Assembly: GCA_023101505.1 (NCBI GenBank)
Contig: LVZA01000001.1
Location: forward strand, 1,674,001-1,738,000
Origin: Pasteurellaceae bacterium Pebbles2
GTDB lineage: Bacteria; Pseudomonadota; Gammaproteobacteria; Enterobacterales; Pasteurellaceae
Length of the DNA: 64,000 nt
Direction: 5' to 3'
Both the position numbers and the translations under genes were made by a program. The notes below the pieces were generated by a model. That model was not told the origin of the DNA, did not search any database, and worked only from the letters and a program-made list of their open reading frames with translations. This document shows positions 41,435 through 50,506 of this stretch, one piece after another; the first letter of the stretch is position 1; each line of letters begins with the position of its first letter.

Positions 41435-41456
41435 AAATGTGAGCTAGATCAACTTT
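41435..41456. promoter_or_regulatory. CRP-like operator between gltA and sucA
   Basis: TGTGAGCTAGATCAACTT with AAA ahead is a good match to TGTGA-N6-TCACA (right half TCAAC). It is about 100 bp before sucA and 200 bp before gltA in the 320-bp divergent gap, so it could serve both. CRP control of citric acid cycle genes is known in E. coli. No other element in the gap was clear, apart from candidate TATACT-type -10 boxes. Confidence 0.5.
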
Positions 41457-41558
41457 TTCTTTACCAAGTTCAGGTAAAGTGAAAGCGAGTTTGAGGGCGT
41501 TCTCAAAATTTAAATTCTATGTATAATAGAGTTTCACTTTTATTTAGGTAGGAATACG

Positions 41559-44393
41559 ATGCAGCATAATTCATTCCAACAATGGTTGACGCAAAGTGCG
41601 TTAGCGGGGGCAAATCAGTCATATATCGAAGATCTTTACGAAGATTATTTGCAAGACCCATCTTCCATTGAAGCCAGTTGGCGACAAATTTTTGATTCTT
41701 TACAAAAAGACACCGCACTTTCTGCCGTTGCGGCGCAGCAAGATCAGCCACATTCGCCAGTGCGTGAGTATTTTCGTCGTTTAGCTCGTGAAAAATCGCC
41801 ACACGGTGTAACGGTGGTTGACCCTAAAGTGAGCAAGCGTTTTGTTAATGTGTTGCAATGGGTGAATGGACATCGTAACCGTGGGCATTTACACGCCAAT
41901 TTAGATCCATTGAAATTGCGCCCTAAAGCGGAATCGCCAACCTTAGATTATCGTTTTTATGGATTTACTGAAAACGATCTTGATGAGGTTTTTGATATTA
42001 GCGGCTATGTGTTTAACAAAGACAAAATGAGCCTGCGTGAATTATATAATGCATTGAAGAAAACCTATTGCGACACCATTGGCTTAGAATTTATGTACGT
42101 CAATGATTTAGAGGCTCGCACTTGGTTGCAACGCCGTTTAGAAAATTGGCAAAATGCACCGCACTTTTCTCAACAAGAGCAAGAAAGATTATTAAAAGAA
42201 TTAACTGCAGCTGACGGTTTAGAGCGTTATTTAGGCGCAAAATTCCCAGGGGCGAAACGCTTTTCTTTAGAGGGAAGTGATGCCTTTATTCCATTAATTA
42301 AAGAAATCATTCGTCACGGTGCAAAACAGGGCGTAAAAGAAATTGTAATGGGAATGGCGCACCGTGGGCGTTTAAATATGCTGGTGAACGTGCTGGGCAA
42401 AAAGCCAGCAGGCTTGTTTGATGAATTTGCTGGCAAACATCACGGCAACGGCACAGGCGATGTGAAATATCACCAAGGTTTTTCCTCTGATTTTATGACC
42501 GATGATGGCGTGGTACATTTAGCCTTGGCGTTTAACCCATCACATTTGGAAATTGTGAGCCCTGTAGTAACAGGTTCGGTGCGTGCTCGTCAAAAACGTA
42601 TTGGCGACACTGAATTTACTCAAGTGCTACCGATTACCGTGCACGGCGACAGTGCCGTTGGTGGTCAAGGCGTGGTGCAAGAAACATTGAATATGTCGGG
42701 CGCACGTGGTTATACCGTGGGCGGTACAATTCGAGTGGTAATTAACAACCAAATTGGTTTCACCACCTCTTTCCCGAAAGATATGCGTTCGACGGAATAT
42801 TGTACTGACATTGCCAAAATGATTGAAGCGCCAGTAATTCACGTGAATGGCGACGATCCTGAAGCGGTGGCGTACGCCGCACGAATGGCGGTGGAATTCC
42901 GTTCTTTATTTAAGCGTGATATTTTTATTGATTTAGTTTCTTATCGTCGCCACGGACACAACGAAGCCGACGAGCCATCAGCTACTCAGCCGATGATGTA
43001 TAGCAAAATCAAAAAACACCCAACGCCACGCCAAGTTTATGCCGACCGTTTGATTGCGCAAGGCGTGATGACTAACGAGCAAGCGACAAATTTCGTCAAC
43101 GAATATCGTGATGCCTTAGATCGTGGCGATTGCGTGGTGGCAGAATGGCGTGAAGCGGATCATAAAGCACGCCCAGATTGGTCGAATTTCTTAAGCCAAA
43201 ATTGGGACAACGAATATGAAAGCCGCTTTGATCAAAAACGTTTCAAAGATTTAGCCGCACGAGTGAGTTCTTATCCTGAAACTCACCCATTGCACCCACG
43301 TGTAGAAAAAATTTATGCCGACCGTGCATTAATGGCGAAAGGCGAAAAAATGCTCGATTGGGGAATGGCAGAAACAATGGCATATGCCACCTTATTAGAT
43401 GAGGGACATCACGTTCGTTTATCGGGCGAAGATGCAGGGCGAGGCACATTCTTCCACCGCCATTCCGTATTACACAGCAGCAAAGACGGCACAGGCTACA
43501 TTCCACTTTGTCATTTGCACAATGCGCAAGGGCGTTTTGAAGTGTGGGATTCAGTGCTTTCCGAAGAAGCTGTGTTAGCCTTTGAATATGGTTATGCCAC
43601 CGCTGCACCGAAAACCCTCACCATTTGGGAAGCACAATTTGGCGATTTTGCCAACGGTGCACAAGTGGTGATCGACCAATTTATCAGCTCGGGCGAACAA
43701 AAATGGGGCAGAATGTGTGGCTTAGTGTTATTGCTCCCACACGGCTATGAAGGTCAAGGCCCTGAACACTCATCAGCACGTTTAGAACGTTATTTGCAAC
43801 TGTGTGCGCAACAAAATATGCAAGTGTGCGTGCCGTCCACACCTGCGCAAATTTACCATTTATTACGTCGCCAAATGCTACGCACGGTGCGCCGTCCATT
43901 AGTGGTGATTGCGCCGAAATCCTTATTGCGCCACCCATTAGCGGTATCTTCTTTAGAAGAATTAACCGAGGGCAGATTTCAAAATGTAATCGGTGAAATT
44001 GACCCGCTCGATCCAACGCAAGTGAAACGTGTCGTGCTGTGTTCGGGCAAAGTTTATTATGACTTGCTGGAACAACGTCGCAAAAATAACCAAACCGACG
44101 TAGCAATCATTCGTATTGAACAGCTTTATCCTTATCCACTCGACGAAGTGCGGTCTATTTTAGCGCAATATCCGCAAGTAACGGATTACGTGTGGTGTCA
44201 GGAAGAACCGCTCAATCAAGGGGCGTGGTATTGCCGTCAGCACCGTTTCTTGCAAAGTATTCCAGAAACAGCCAAATTACGTTATGTAGGTCGCCCAGCT
44301 TCGGCATCGCCAGCGGTAGGTTATATGTCTTTACATAATGAACAGCAACAAGCCTTAGTGCGTGATGCGCTAAGTTTAGCCAACAAAGAATAA
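41559..44393 (+). CDS. sucA: 2-oxoglutarate dehydrogenase E1
   Basis: Thiamine-diphosphate decarboxylase subunit of the 2-oxoglutarate dehydrogenase complex. 944 residues, slightly longer than E. coli (933). The N-terminal AYDSYLEDLY-type segment is seen as SYIEDLYEDYLQDPSSIEASW, the E2-binding part. The thiamine diphosphate region includes GMAHRGRLNMLVNVLGK, NGDDPEAVAYAARMAVEFR and YRRHGHNEADEP. The C-terminal transketolase part includes GEDAGRGTFFHRH and LPHGYEGQGPEHSSARLER. AGGTAGGA lies before the ATG. sucB begins 25 bp downstream. Confidence 0.98.
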   Translation: MQHNSFQQWLTQSALAGANQSYIEDLYEDYLQDPSSIEASWRQIFDSLQKDTALSAVAAQQDQPHSPVREYFRRLAREKSPHGVTVVDPKVSKRFVNVLQWVNGHRNRGHLHANLDPLKLRPKAESPTLDYRFYGFTENDLDEVFDISGYVFNKDKMSLRELYNALKKTYCDTIGLEFMYVNDLEARTWLQRRLENWQNAPHFSQQEQERLLKELTAADGLERYLGAKFPGAKRFSLEGSDAFIPLIKEIIRHGAKQGVKEIVMGMAHRGRLNMLVNVLGKKPAGLFDEFAGKHHGNGTGDVKYHQGFSSDFMTDDGVVHLALAFNPSHLEIVSPVVTGSVRARQKRIGDTEFTQVLPITVHGDSAVGGQGVVQETLNMSGARGYTVGGTIRVVINNQIGFTTSFPKDMRSTEYCTDIAKMIEAPVIHVNGDDPEAVAYAARMAVEFRSLFKRDIFIDLVSYRRHGHNEADEPSATQPMMYSKIKKHPTPRQVYADRLIAQGVMTNEQATNFVNEYRDALDRGDCVVAEWREADHKARPDWSNFLSQNWDNEYESRFDQKRFKDLAARVSSYPETHPLHPRVEKIYADRALMAKGEKMLDWGMAETMAYATLLDEGHHVRLSGEDAGRGTFFHRHSVLHSSKDGTGYIPLCHLHNAQGRFEVWDSVLSEEAVLAFEYGYATAAPKTLTIWEAQFGDFANGAQVVIDQFISSGEQKWGRMCGLVLLLPHGYEGQGPEHSSARLERYLQLCAQQNMQVCVPSTPAQIYHLLRRQMLRTVRRPLVVIAPKSLLRHPLAVSSLEELTEGRFQNVIGEIDPLDPTQVKRVVLCSGKVYYDLLEQRRKNNQTDVAIIRIEQLYPYPLDEVRSILAQYPQVTDYVWCQEEPLNQGAWYCRQHRFLQSIPETAKLRYVGRPASASPAVGYMSLHNEQQQALVRDALSLANKE

Positions 44394-44418
44394 ACACAAC
44401 GATTAAAAAGGAAATGTT

Positions 44419-45654
44419 ATGAGTGATTTAGAAATTTTAACGCCTGTGCTGCCAGAAAGTGTTGCTGATGCGACTGTGGTGAAATGGCATAAAGCCGCTG
44501 GCGATGCGGTGAGCCGTGATGAAATTTTAGTGGAAATTGAAACCGATAAAGTGGTGCTAGAAGTGCCAGCCACTGCCGACGGCGTGCTAGAAAGCATTAT
44601 TGAAGCCGAGGGCGCAACCGTGGTGAGCAAACAAATTTTAGGCAAATTAAACACCGCACTTGTGGGTTCACAAACCAAAGCTGTGGTGAAAACGCCAGAA
44701 TTAACCCCATCAGAACGCCACAATGCTGCGTTAACACACGAGCCAGAACAAGATCATCAAGGCGATTTAAGCCCTGCGATTCGTCGCTTAATTGCGGAAT
44801 ATGAGCTAGATCCTGCACAAATTCAAGGTTCAGGCGTGGGCGGAAGAATTACTCGTGAAGACGTGGAAAAAGCAATGGCGAACAAAGCACAAAATACGTC
44901 AGAGCAAGATAAAAGTGCGGTGCAAAATTCAGCAGATTTTTCATCTGCTGATTTGCGCAGCGAAAAACGTGTGCCAATGACTCGCTTGCGTAAACGTGTG
45001 GCAGAGCGTTTGTTGGAAGTGAAAAACAGCACCGCAATGTTGACCACATTTAACGAAGTGGATATGCAGCCGATTATGCAATTACGCAAAAGCTACGGCG
45101 AAAAATTTGAAAAACGCCACGGCGTGCGCTTAGGCTTTATGTCGTTCTATGTGAAAGCTGTGGTGGAAGCGTTAAAACGTTATCCTGAAATCAACGCCTC
45201 AATCGACGGCGACGACATTGTTTATCACAACTATTTCGATATTAGTATTGCGGTTTCAACGCCACGTGGCTTAGTTACCCCAGTGTTGAGAAATTGCGAT
45301 CAATTAAGTATGGCAGAGATCGAAAAAGAAATTAAATCGCTGGCAGAAAAAGGACAAAACGGCAAATTAACCGTGGAAGAATTAACTGGTGGTAATTTCA
45401 CCATCACCAACGGTGGCGTGTTTGGTTCATTAATGTCAACGCCAATCATCAACCCACCGCAAAGCGCAATTTTGGGTATGCACGCCATTAAAGATCGCCC
45501 AATCGCCGTGGACGGTCAAGTGGTTATTCGCCCGATGATGTATTTAGCCTTATCTTACGATCACCGCTTAATCGATGGACGTGAAAGCGTGGGCGCATTA
45601 GTAACGATTAAAGAATTATTAGAAGATCCAACTCGTTTATTATTGGATATTTAA
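44419..45654 (+). CDS. sucB: Dihydrolipoamide succinyltransferase E2
   Basis: Core E2 of the 2-oxoglutarate dehydrogenase complex. 411 residues. One lipoyl domain (about 1-77) with the lipoylated Lys44 in [12 protein letters not shown], an Ala/Glu-rich linker, a peripheral-subunit-binding domain (about 115-150, [14 protein letters not shown] and [13 protein letters not shown]), and the catalytic domain ending in [13 protein letters not shown] with the active-site His and Asp. The E3 gene lpd is not in this window. AAAGGAAATG shows the ribosome site. Confidence 0.98.
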   Translation: MSDLEILTPVLPESVADATVVKWHKAAGDAVSRDEILVEIETDKVVLEVPATADGVLESIIEAEGATVVSKQILGKLNTALVGSQTKAVVKTPELTPSERHNAALTHEPEQDHQGDLSPAIRRLIAEYELDPAQIQGSGVGGRITREDVEKAMANKAQNTSEQDKSAVQNSADFSSADLRSEKRVPMTRLRKRVAERLLEVKNSTAMLTTFNEVDMQPIMQLRKSYGEKFEKRHGVRLGFMSFYVKAVVEALKRYPEINASIDGDDIVYHNYFDISIAVSTPRGLVTPVLRNCDQLSMAEIEKEIKSLAEKGQNGKLTVEELTGGNFTITNGGVFGSLMSTPIINPPQSAILGMHAIKDRPIAVDGQVVIRPMMYLALSYDHRLIDGRESVGALVTIKELLEDPTRLLLDI

Positions 45655-45684
45655 TGGTCATTGCGCATTGAGCGTAGCGGATAC

Positions 45685-45712
45685 AAAGCGGCGCAGGCAG
45701 AAACGCCGCTTT
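45685..45712 (+). promoter_or_regulatory. Hairpin between sucAB and sucCD
   Basis: AAAGCGGCG and CGCCGCTTT form a perfect 9-bp stem around a 10-nt loop in the 83-bp sucB-sucC gap. No T run follows, so it is more likely an mRNA processing or stability element than a terminator. Confidence 0.6.
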
Positions 45713-45737
45713 CAGGCATAACGAAAAGGACAACACA

Positions 45738-46898
45738 ATGAACTTACACGAATATCAATCGAAACAACTTTTTGCGCAATATGGTTTGCCTGTGAGTGAG
45801 GGCTATGCTTGCCAATCGGTGGAGCAAGCCTTGGAAGCAATGCAAAAATTAGGCGGCTCGCAATGGGTGGCAAAATGCCAAGTTCACGCAGGAGGACGTG
45901 GCAAAGCAGGTGGCGTGAAATTGGTCAAATCTGAAGCAGAAGTGCGGTCCTTTTTTCAACAGTTTTTGGGCAAACGTTTGGTAACATTCCAAACTGATGC
46001 GAACGGTCAGCCTGTCAACACCATTTATATTGAAGCCTGTTCTGAGTTGAAAAAAGAGCTTTATCTCGGCGCAGTGGTTGACCGCAGCTCGCAGCGCATT
46101 GTGTTTATGGCATCAAGTGAGGGTGGCGTAAACATTGAAGAAGTCGCCGAAAAAACACCGCACTTATTGCATAAAGTTGCCATCGATCCGCTGGTGGGCG
46201 CACAGGCTTACCAAGGGCGTGAATTAGCTTTTAAATTAGGTTTAAGCGGTAAACAAATACAGCAATTCGCTCACATTTTCACCCAATTAGGCAAACTTTT
46301 TATCGATAAAGATTTAAGTTTGTTGGAAATCAATCCCTTAGTGATTTTGCAAAATGACGATTTACACTGCCTCGATGCCAAAATTGTGTTAGACGGCAAT
46401 GCCTTATATCGTCAGCCTGAAATTAAAGCAATGCAAGATCCAAGCCAAGACGATCCACGAGAAGCCGAAGCAGAAGCCCTAAGCCTTAATTATGTCGCAC
46501 TCGAGGGCAACATCGGCTGTATGGTAAACGGCGCAGGCTTAGCAATGGGAACGATGGACATCATCAAATTACACGGTGGACAGCCAGCCAACTTCCTTGA
46601 TGTCGGCGGTGGCGCGACCAAAGAACGAGTCGCAGGTGCATTTAAAATTATCCTTTCCGACAGCAACGTTAAAGCGATTTTAGTCAATATCTTTGGTGGC
46701 ATTGTGCGTTGCGATTTAATTGCCGAGGGCGTTATCGCAGCTGTTAGCGAAGTGGGTGTAAGCGTGCCTGTGGTGGTGCGTTTAGAGGGAAATAATGCTG
46801 AATTAGGGCGTGAAATTCTCGCCAAAAGTGGCCTAAATATTATTGCAGCACAAAGCCTAAAAGAGGCTGCGGCGCAAGTTGTGAATGCAGCGAAGTAA
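45738..46898 (+). CDS. sucC: Succinyl-CoA synthetase beta subunit
   Basis: ADP- or GDP-forming succinate-CoA ligase, substrate-level phosphorylation step of the citric acid cycle. 386 residues, start [20 protein letters not shown]. The ATP-grasp part has [17 protein letters not shown] and LEINPLVI; the C-terminal flavodoxin-like part has [14 protein letters not shown] and [10 protein letters not shown]. Fourth in order sucA-sucB-sucC-sucD, 10 bp before sucD. AAAAGGA lies before the ATG. Confidence 0.98.
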   Translation: MNLHEYQSKQLFAQYGLPVSEGYACQSVEQALEAMQKLGGSQWVAKCQVHAGGRGKAGGVKLVKSEAEVRSFFQQFLGKRLVTFQTDANGQPVNTIYIEACSELKKELYLGAVVDRSSQRIVFMASSEGGVNIEEVAEKTPHLLHKVAIDPLVGAQAYQGRELAFKLGLSGKQIQQFAHIFTQLGKLFIDKDLSLLEINPLVILQNDDLHCLDAKIVLDGNALYRQPEIKAMQDPSQDDPREAEAEALSLNYVALEGNIGCMVNGAGLAMGTMDIIKLHGGQPANFLDVGGGATKERVAGAFKIILSDSNVKAILVNIFGGIVRCDLIAEGVIAAVSEVGVSVPVVVRLEGNNAELGREILAKSGLNIIAAQSLKEAAAQVVNAAK

Positions 46899-46907
46899 GG
46901 AGTTCAA

Positions 46908-47777
46908 ATGTCGATTTTAATTAATAAAGACACCAAAGTGATTTGCCAAGGTTTCACTGGCGGACAAGGGACATTTCACAGCGAGCAAGCCCTTGCTTAT
47001 GGCACAAAATTAGTCGGTGGCGTGTCGCCAAATAAAGGCGGCACAACCCATTTAGGCTTACCAGTGTTTAACACCGTGCGAGAAGCCGTGCAAGCAACAG
47101 GCGCAACCGCCACCGTGATTTATGTGCCAGCACCATTTTGCAAAGATGCCATTTTAGAAGCCATTGATGCAGGCATTGAATTAGTCGTGTGCATCACCGA
47201 GGGTATTCCAACCTTAGATATGTTGCTGGTAAAACAAAAATTGCAAGAAACAGGCGTAGTAATGATTGGGCCGAACTGCCCTGGTGTCATCACCCCTGAA
47301 GAATGCAAAATCGGCATAATGCCAGGTTACATTCACAAAAAAGGGCGCATCGGCATTGTTTCTCGTTCAGGCACATTAACCTACGAAGCAGTAAAACAAA
47401 CCACCGACGAGGGCTTCGGACAATCCACCTGCGTCGGCATTGGTGGCGACCCAATCCCAGGCTCGAGCTTTATTGATATTCTGCAACGCTTCCAACAAGA
47501 CCCTGAAACCGATGCCATCGTAATGATCGGCGAAATCGGTGGCTCAGCTGAAGAAGAAGCCGCCGCATTTATCAAAGCCAACGTAACCAAACCTGTCGTC
47601 GGCTACATCGCAGGCATCACCGCCCCAAAAGGCAAACGAATGGGACACGCAGGCGCAATCATCAGCGGCGGCAAAGGCACAGCCGATGAAAAAATCAAAG
47701 CCCTACAAGAAGCAGGCGTAACCACGGTTCGTAATCTTGCTGATATTGGTGCGGCGTTGAAAGGATTGTTGAAATAA
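46908..47777 (+). CDS. sucD: Succinyl-CoA synthetase alpha subunit
   Basis: CoA-binding and phosphohistidine subunit partnering SucC. 289 residues. Rossmann CoA-binding start with [20 protein letters not shown], and the phosphorylated histidine in [24 protein letters not shown]-type loop is seen as [25 protein letters not shown] lies before the ATG. No terminator is evident directly after it; two REP-like palindromes follow in the 330-bp gap. Confidence 0.98.
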   Translation: MSILINKDTKVICQGFTGGQGTFHSEQALAYGTKLVGGVSPNKGGTTHLGLPVFNTVREAVQATGATATVIYVPAPFCKDAILEAIDAGIELVVCITEGIPTLDMLLVKQKLQETGVVMIGPNCPGVITPEECKIGIMPGYIHKKGRIGIVSRSGTLTYEAVKQTTDEGFGQSTCVGIGGDPIPGSSFIDILQRFQQDPETDAIVMIGEIGGSAEEEAAAFIKANVTKPVVGYIAGITAPKGKRMGHAGAIISGGKGTADEKIKALQEAGVTTVRNLADIGAALKGLLK

Positions 47778-47808
47778 CTTAAATTCACCCTTCCTACATT
47801 TTCGTAAA

Positions 47809-47833
47809 TTAGGGCGTATGGAATACGCCCTAA
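47809..47833. repeat. REP-like palindrome downstream of sucD
   Basis: TTAGGGCGTAT-GGA-ATACGCCCTAA, a perfect 11-bp inverted repeat, same family as the transposase-associated palindromes 34 kb away. It may form a 3'-end stabilising hairpin for suc mRNA. Confidence 0.8.
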
Positions 47834-47918
47834 TCGATCTTTGCTTTTCCAAAAATAGGGGCAAAACTGCGGTCTATTTTCACAACATTTTTTGCTTTTT
47901 CCTCATATTCTGTACATC

Positions 47919-47942
47919 AGGGCGTATGCCCTACACCCTACA
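47919..47942. repeat. Degenerate REP-like palindrome
   Basis: CAGGGCGTATGCCCTACACC followed by CTAC. It has the left arm of the family but a damaged right arm; a second copy in the gap between sucD and the lactate permease gene. Confidence 0.6.
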
Positions 47943-47985
47943 TTTTCTTATCTTTGCCGTGGTTTTTACTGAAATCAAAAGCATA

Positions 47986-48007
47986 AAATGTGATGAATAT
48001 CTCAAAT
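47986..48007 (+). promoter_or_regulatory. CRP-like operator upstream of the lactate permease gene
   Basis: TGTGATGAATATCTCA with AAA on both sides resembles TGTGA-N6-TCACA (second half TCTCA). It lies about 100 bp before the permease start, a place suited to activation. The 330-bp gap otherwise contains two REP-like palindromes and a variant uptake core at 47866. Confidence 0.45.
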
Positions 48008-48107
48008 ATGCAACAAAAATGTAATAATCCTTTTACATATGGTTAAAAATCGTCGTAGAATGTGCGCCTTTCAATAATTAATTTATTATTATTTATGAGG
48101 TGTTTAA

Positions 48108-49703
48108 ATGGCTCTGTTTTTGAGTGTTTTCCCGATTGTGTTATTGATTTACTTAATGGTAAAACGTAACCCATTACCGTCTTATGTGGCGTTGCCTTGG
48201 ATTGCTGCGGTGGTGTTGATTATTCAATTTATTTTCTTTAGTACGGATATTTCGATTGTGAGTGCGAATGTAACTAAAGCGATTGTTGATGTGCAAACGC
48301 CGATTACGGTAATTTTTGGGGCGATTTTATTTAATCGTTTCTCTGAGCTTTCGGGCGTTACCGATGTGTTGCGTAAGTGGTTGAGTACGATTAATCCAAA
48401 TCCTGTTGCGCAGATTATGATTATTGGTTGGGCATTTGCCTTTATGATTGAGGGCGCGAGTGGTTTTGGTACACCAGCGGCGATTGCAGCCCCGATTTTG
48501 GTCGGCTTGGGCTTTCCTGCATTGCGTGTGGCGATGGTGGCTTTGGTGATGAACTCAGTGCCTGTTTCTTTTGGTGCGGTGGGTACGCCGACGTGGTTTG
48601 GTTTTGGGCCTTTGCAATTAAGCGAAGCACAGATTTTGGAAATCGGTTCGATGACGGCGTTAATTCACGCTTTCGCAGCATTAGTTATTCCTGTGCTGGC
48701 GTTGCGTTTAATCGTTACTTGGGAAGATATTCGTAAAAACTTAGTCTTTATTTACATCAGTGTGTTTGCTTGTGTTGTGCCTTATTTCTTTATTGCTCAA
48801 GTGAACTATGAATTTCCGTCATTAGTGGGCGGTGCGATTGGTTTGTTCATTTCTATTTTTGTGGCAAACAAGGGCATTGGTTTGGCGAAAGTGGAAAATA
48901 CTTTAGGCGATTCAGCGGTTACTAAAGCGCAAGTGATTAAAGCATTATTCCCAACGGGCTTATTAATTGCAATTTTAATCGTAACACGTTTGCAACAATT
49001 ACCATTTAAAGCAATGATGAACGATACAACAGCGTGGATCAGCACGCAATTAGGTTCATTAGGTTTATTTGAAATTAGCCAAGGGTTGGTGTTTAGCTTA
49101 AAAAGCATTTTCGGCACATCAATTAACGCAAGCTATAAATTGCTTTATGTGCCAGCATTAATTCCATTTGTGGTTACGGTATTGATTGCTGTGCCTGTGT
49201 TTGCGTTGTCTGGTAGCAAAGTGAAAGATATTTTTGTCGGCAGTTTTAAACAAAGTCGTAATCCTTTCCTTGCGCTAACTGGTGCGTTAATTATGGTGAA
49301 TTTGATGTTAGTGGGTGGCGATAACTCAATGGTGAAAATCATTGGTAAAAGTTTTGCTGAAGCCACTGGAGAACATTGGACATACTTCGCTTCATTCTTA
49401 GGCGCAGTGGGGGCGTTCTTCTCGGGTTCAAACACAGTGTCGAACTTAACCTTTGGTAGTGTTCAGCTTTCAACCGCAGAAATTACTGGAATTTCCACCG
49501 CACTTGTACTTGCGTTGCAGTCTGTCGGTGGCGCAATGGGGAATATGGTGTGTATTAACAACATCGTTGCAGTAAGCTCTGTGTTGAATATGAATAACCA
49601 AGAGGGTACAATCATCAAGAAAACCATTATCCCAATGGTGGTGTATGGCGTGATCGCAGCGTTGGTTGCGGTATTAATTATCCCAATGTTCTTTAACGTT
49701 TAA
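48108..49703 (+). CDS. lldP: L-lactate permease
   Basis: Proton-coupled lactate importer of the LctP family in the inner membrane. 531 residues and about 13-14 hydrophobic helices. Conserved FMIEGASGFGTPAAIAAPIL and GSNTVSNLTFGSVQ are family signatures. It is followed, after a terminator, by lutABC, so uptake and oxidation of L-lactate are adjacent. ATGAGGTG precedes the ATG. Confidence 0.96.
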   Translation: MALFLSVFPIVLLIYLMVKRNPLPSYVALPWIAAVVLIIQFIFFSTDISIVSANVTKAIVDVQTPITVIFGAILFNRFSELSGVTDVLRKWLSTINPNPVAQIMIIGWAFAFMIEGASGFGTPAAIAAPILVGLGFPALRVAMVALVMNSVPVSFGAVGTPTWFGFGPLQLSEAQILEIGSMTALIHAFAALVIPVLALRLIVTWEDIRKNLVFIYISVFACVVPYFFIAQVNYEFPSLVGGAIGLFISIFVANKGIGLAKVENTLGDSAVTKAQVIKALFPTGLLIAILIVTRLQQLPFKAMMNDTTAWISTQLGSLGLFEISQGLVFSLKSIFGTSINASYKLLYVPALIPFVVTVLIAVPVFALSGSKVKDIFVGSFKQSRNPFLALTGALIMVNLMLVGGDNSMVKIIGKSFAEATGEHWTYFASFLGAVGAFFSGSNTVSNLTFGSVQLSTAEITGISTALVLALQSVGGAMGNMVCINNIVAVSSVLNMNNQEGTIIKKTIIPMVVYGVIAALVAVLIIPMFFNV

Positions 49704-49719
49704 TAACATTGATGAGTTT

Positions 49720-49752
49720 AATCAGGTGGAATTTCTGCCTGATTATTTTTTG
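49720..49752 (+). terminator. Terminator between lldP and lutA
   Basis: AATCAGG and CCTGATT pair around an 11-nt loop, followed by ATTTTTTGT. It is only 22 bp before the lutA start, so it may give partial read-through. Confidence 0.8.
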
Positions 49753-49773
49753 TAATTAGATTTGGAGTGAGTT

Positions 49774-50505
49774 ATGAACGTAAATTTTTACGTTACTTGT
49801 ATCGCTGATGTCGTAAAAGCGGGTGTGGCAAAAAACACCGTATTATTACTTGAAAAATTAGGCTGTAACATTACATTTTTGGAAAAGCAAGGTTGCTGTG
49901 GACAGCCGGCAATTAATAGTGGTTATGCCAAACAAGCTATTCCAGGAATGAAAAATTTAGTCGAAACCTTTGAAGTGAACGATTATCCTATTGTTGCGCC
50001 TGCAGGTTCTTGTATTTCTGCGATTAAAAATTATCCTGAATATTTTGAACGCTTTGGTGAAACCGAATGGGTTGAACGCTCAAGAAAAGTGGCTGCTCGT
50101 TTTTATGATTTGACGGATTTTATCGTCAATCAATTAGGCGTAACGAATGTGGGGGCGCAATTAACCGGCAAAGCGGTTTATCACCCATCTTGCAGTCTTT
50201 CTCGCAAATTAGGCATTGTTAATGAACCTATCGCTTTATTACAACAGGTGAAAGGTTTGGAATTATTACCTATTCAAAATCAACAAACTTGTTGTGGTTT
50301 CGGCGGAACGTTCTCGGTGAAGATGGCAGAAATTTCAGGTGAAATGGTGAGCGAGAAAGTGGAACACATTGATGAAGTGAAACCAGATTATTTGATTGGT
50401 GCTGATGTGAGCTGTTTGATGAATATTGGCGGACGTTTAAGCCGTGAGGGTAAGCCTGTTAAAGTGATGCATATCGCCGAAGTATTGATGCAGGAGGGCA
50501 ATTAA
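49774..50505 (+). CDS. lutA: L-lactate oxidation protein LutA (YkgE)
   Basis: Subunit of the LutABC lactate-oxidising complex. 243 residues with two CCG-type cysteine-rich domains: KQGCCGQPAINSGYAKQA near residue 42 and QQTCCGFGGTFSVKMAE near residue 170, each probably coordinating an iron-sulfur cluster. GGAGTGAG lies before the ATG. lutB begins 1 bp after its stop codon. Confidence 0.95.
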   Translation: MNVNFYVTCIADVVKAGVAKNTVLLLEKLGCNITFLEKQGCCGQPAINSGYAKQAIPGMKNLVETFEVNDYPIVAPAGSCISAIKNYPEYFERFGETEWVERSRKVAARFYDLTDFIVNQLGVTNVGAQLTGKAVYHPSCSLSRKLGIVNEPIALLQQVKGLELLPIQNQQTCCGFGGTFSVKMAEISGEMVSEKVEHIDEVKPDYLIGADVSCLMNIGGRLSREGKPVKVMHIAEVLMQEGN

Positions 50506-50506
50506 A

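Noticed and set aside
47818-48024. 68-codon frame in the sucD-lldP gap
   Set aside because: Begins inside a REP-like palindrome and crosses a second one and the probable promoter region; no homology seen.
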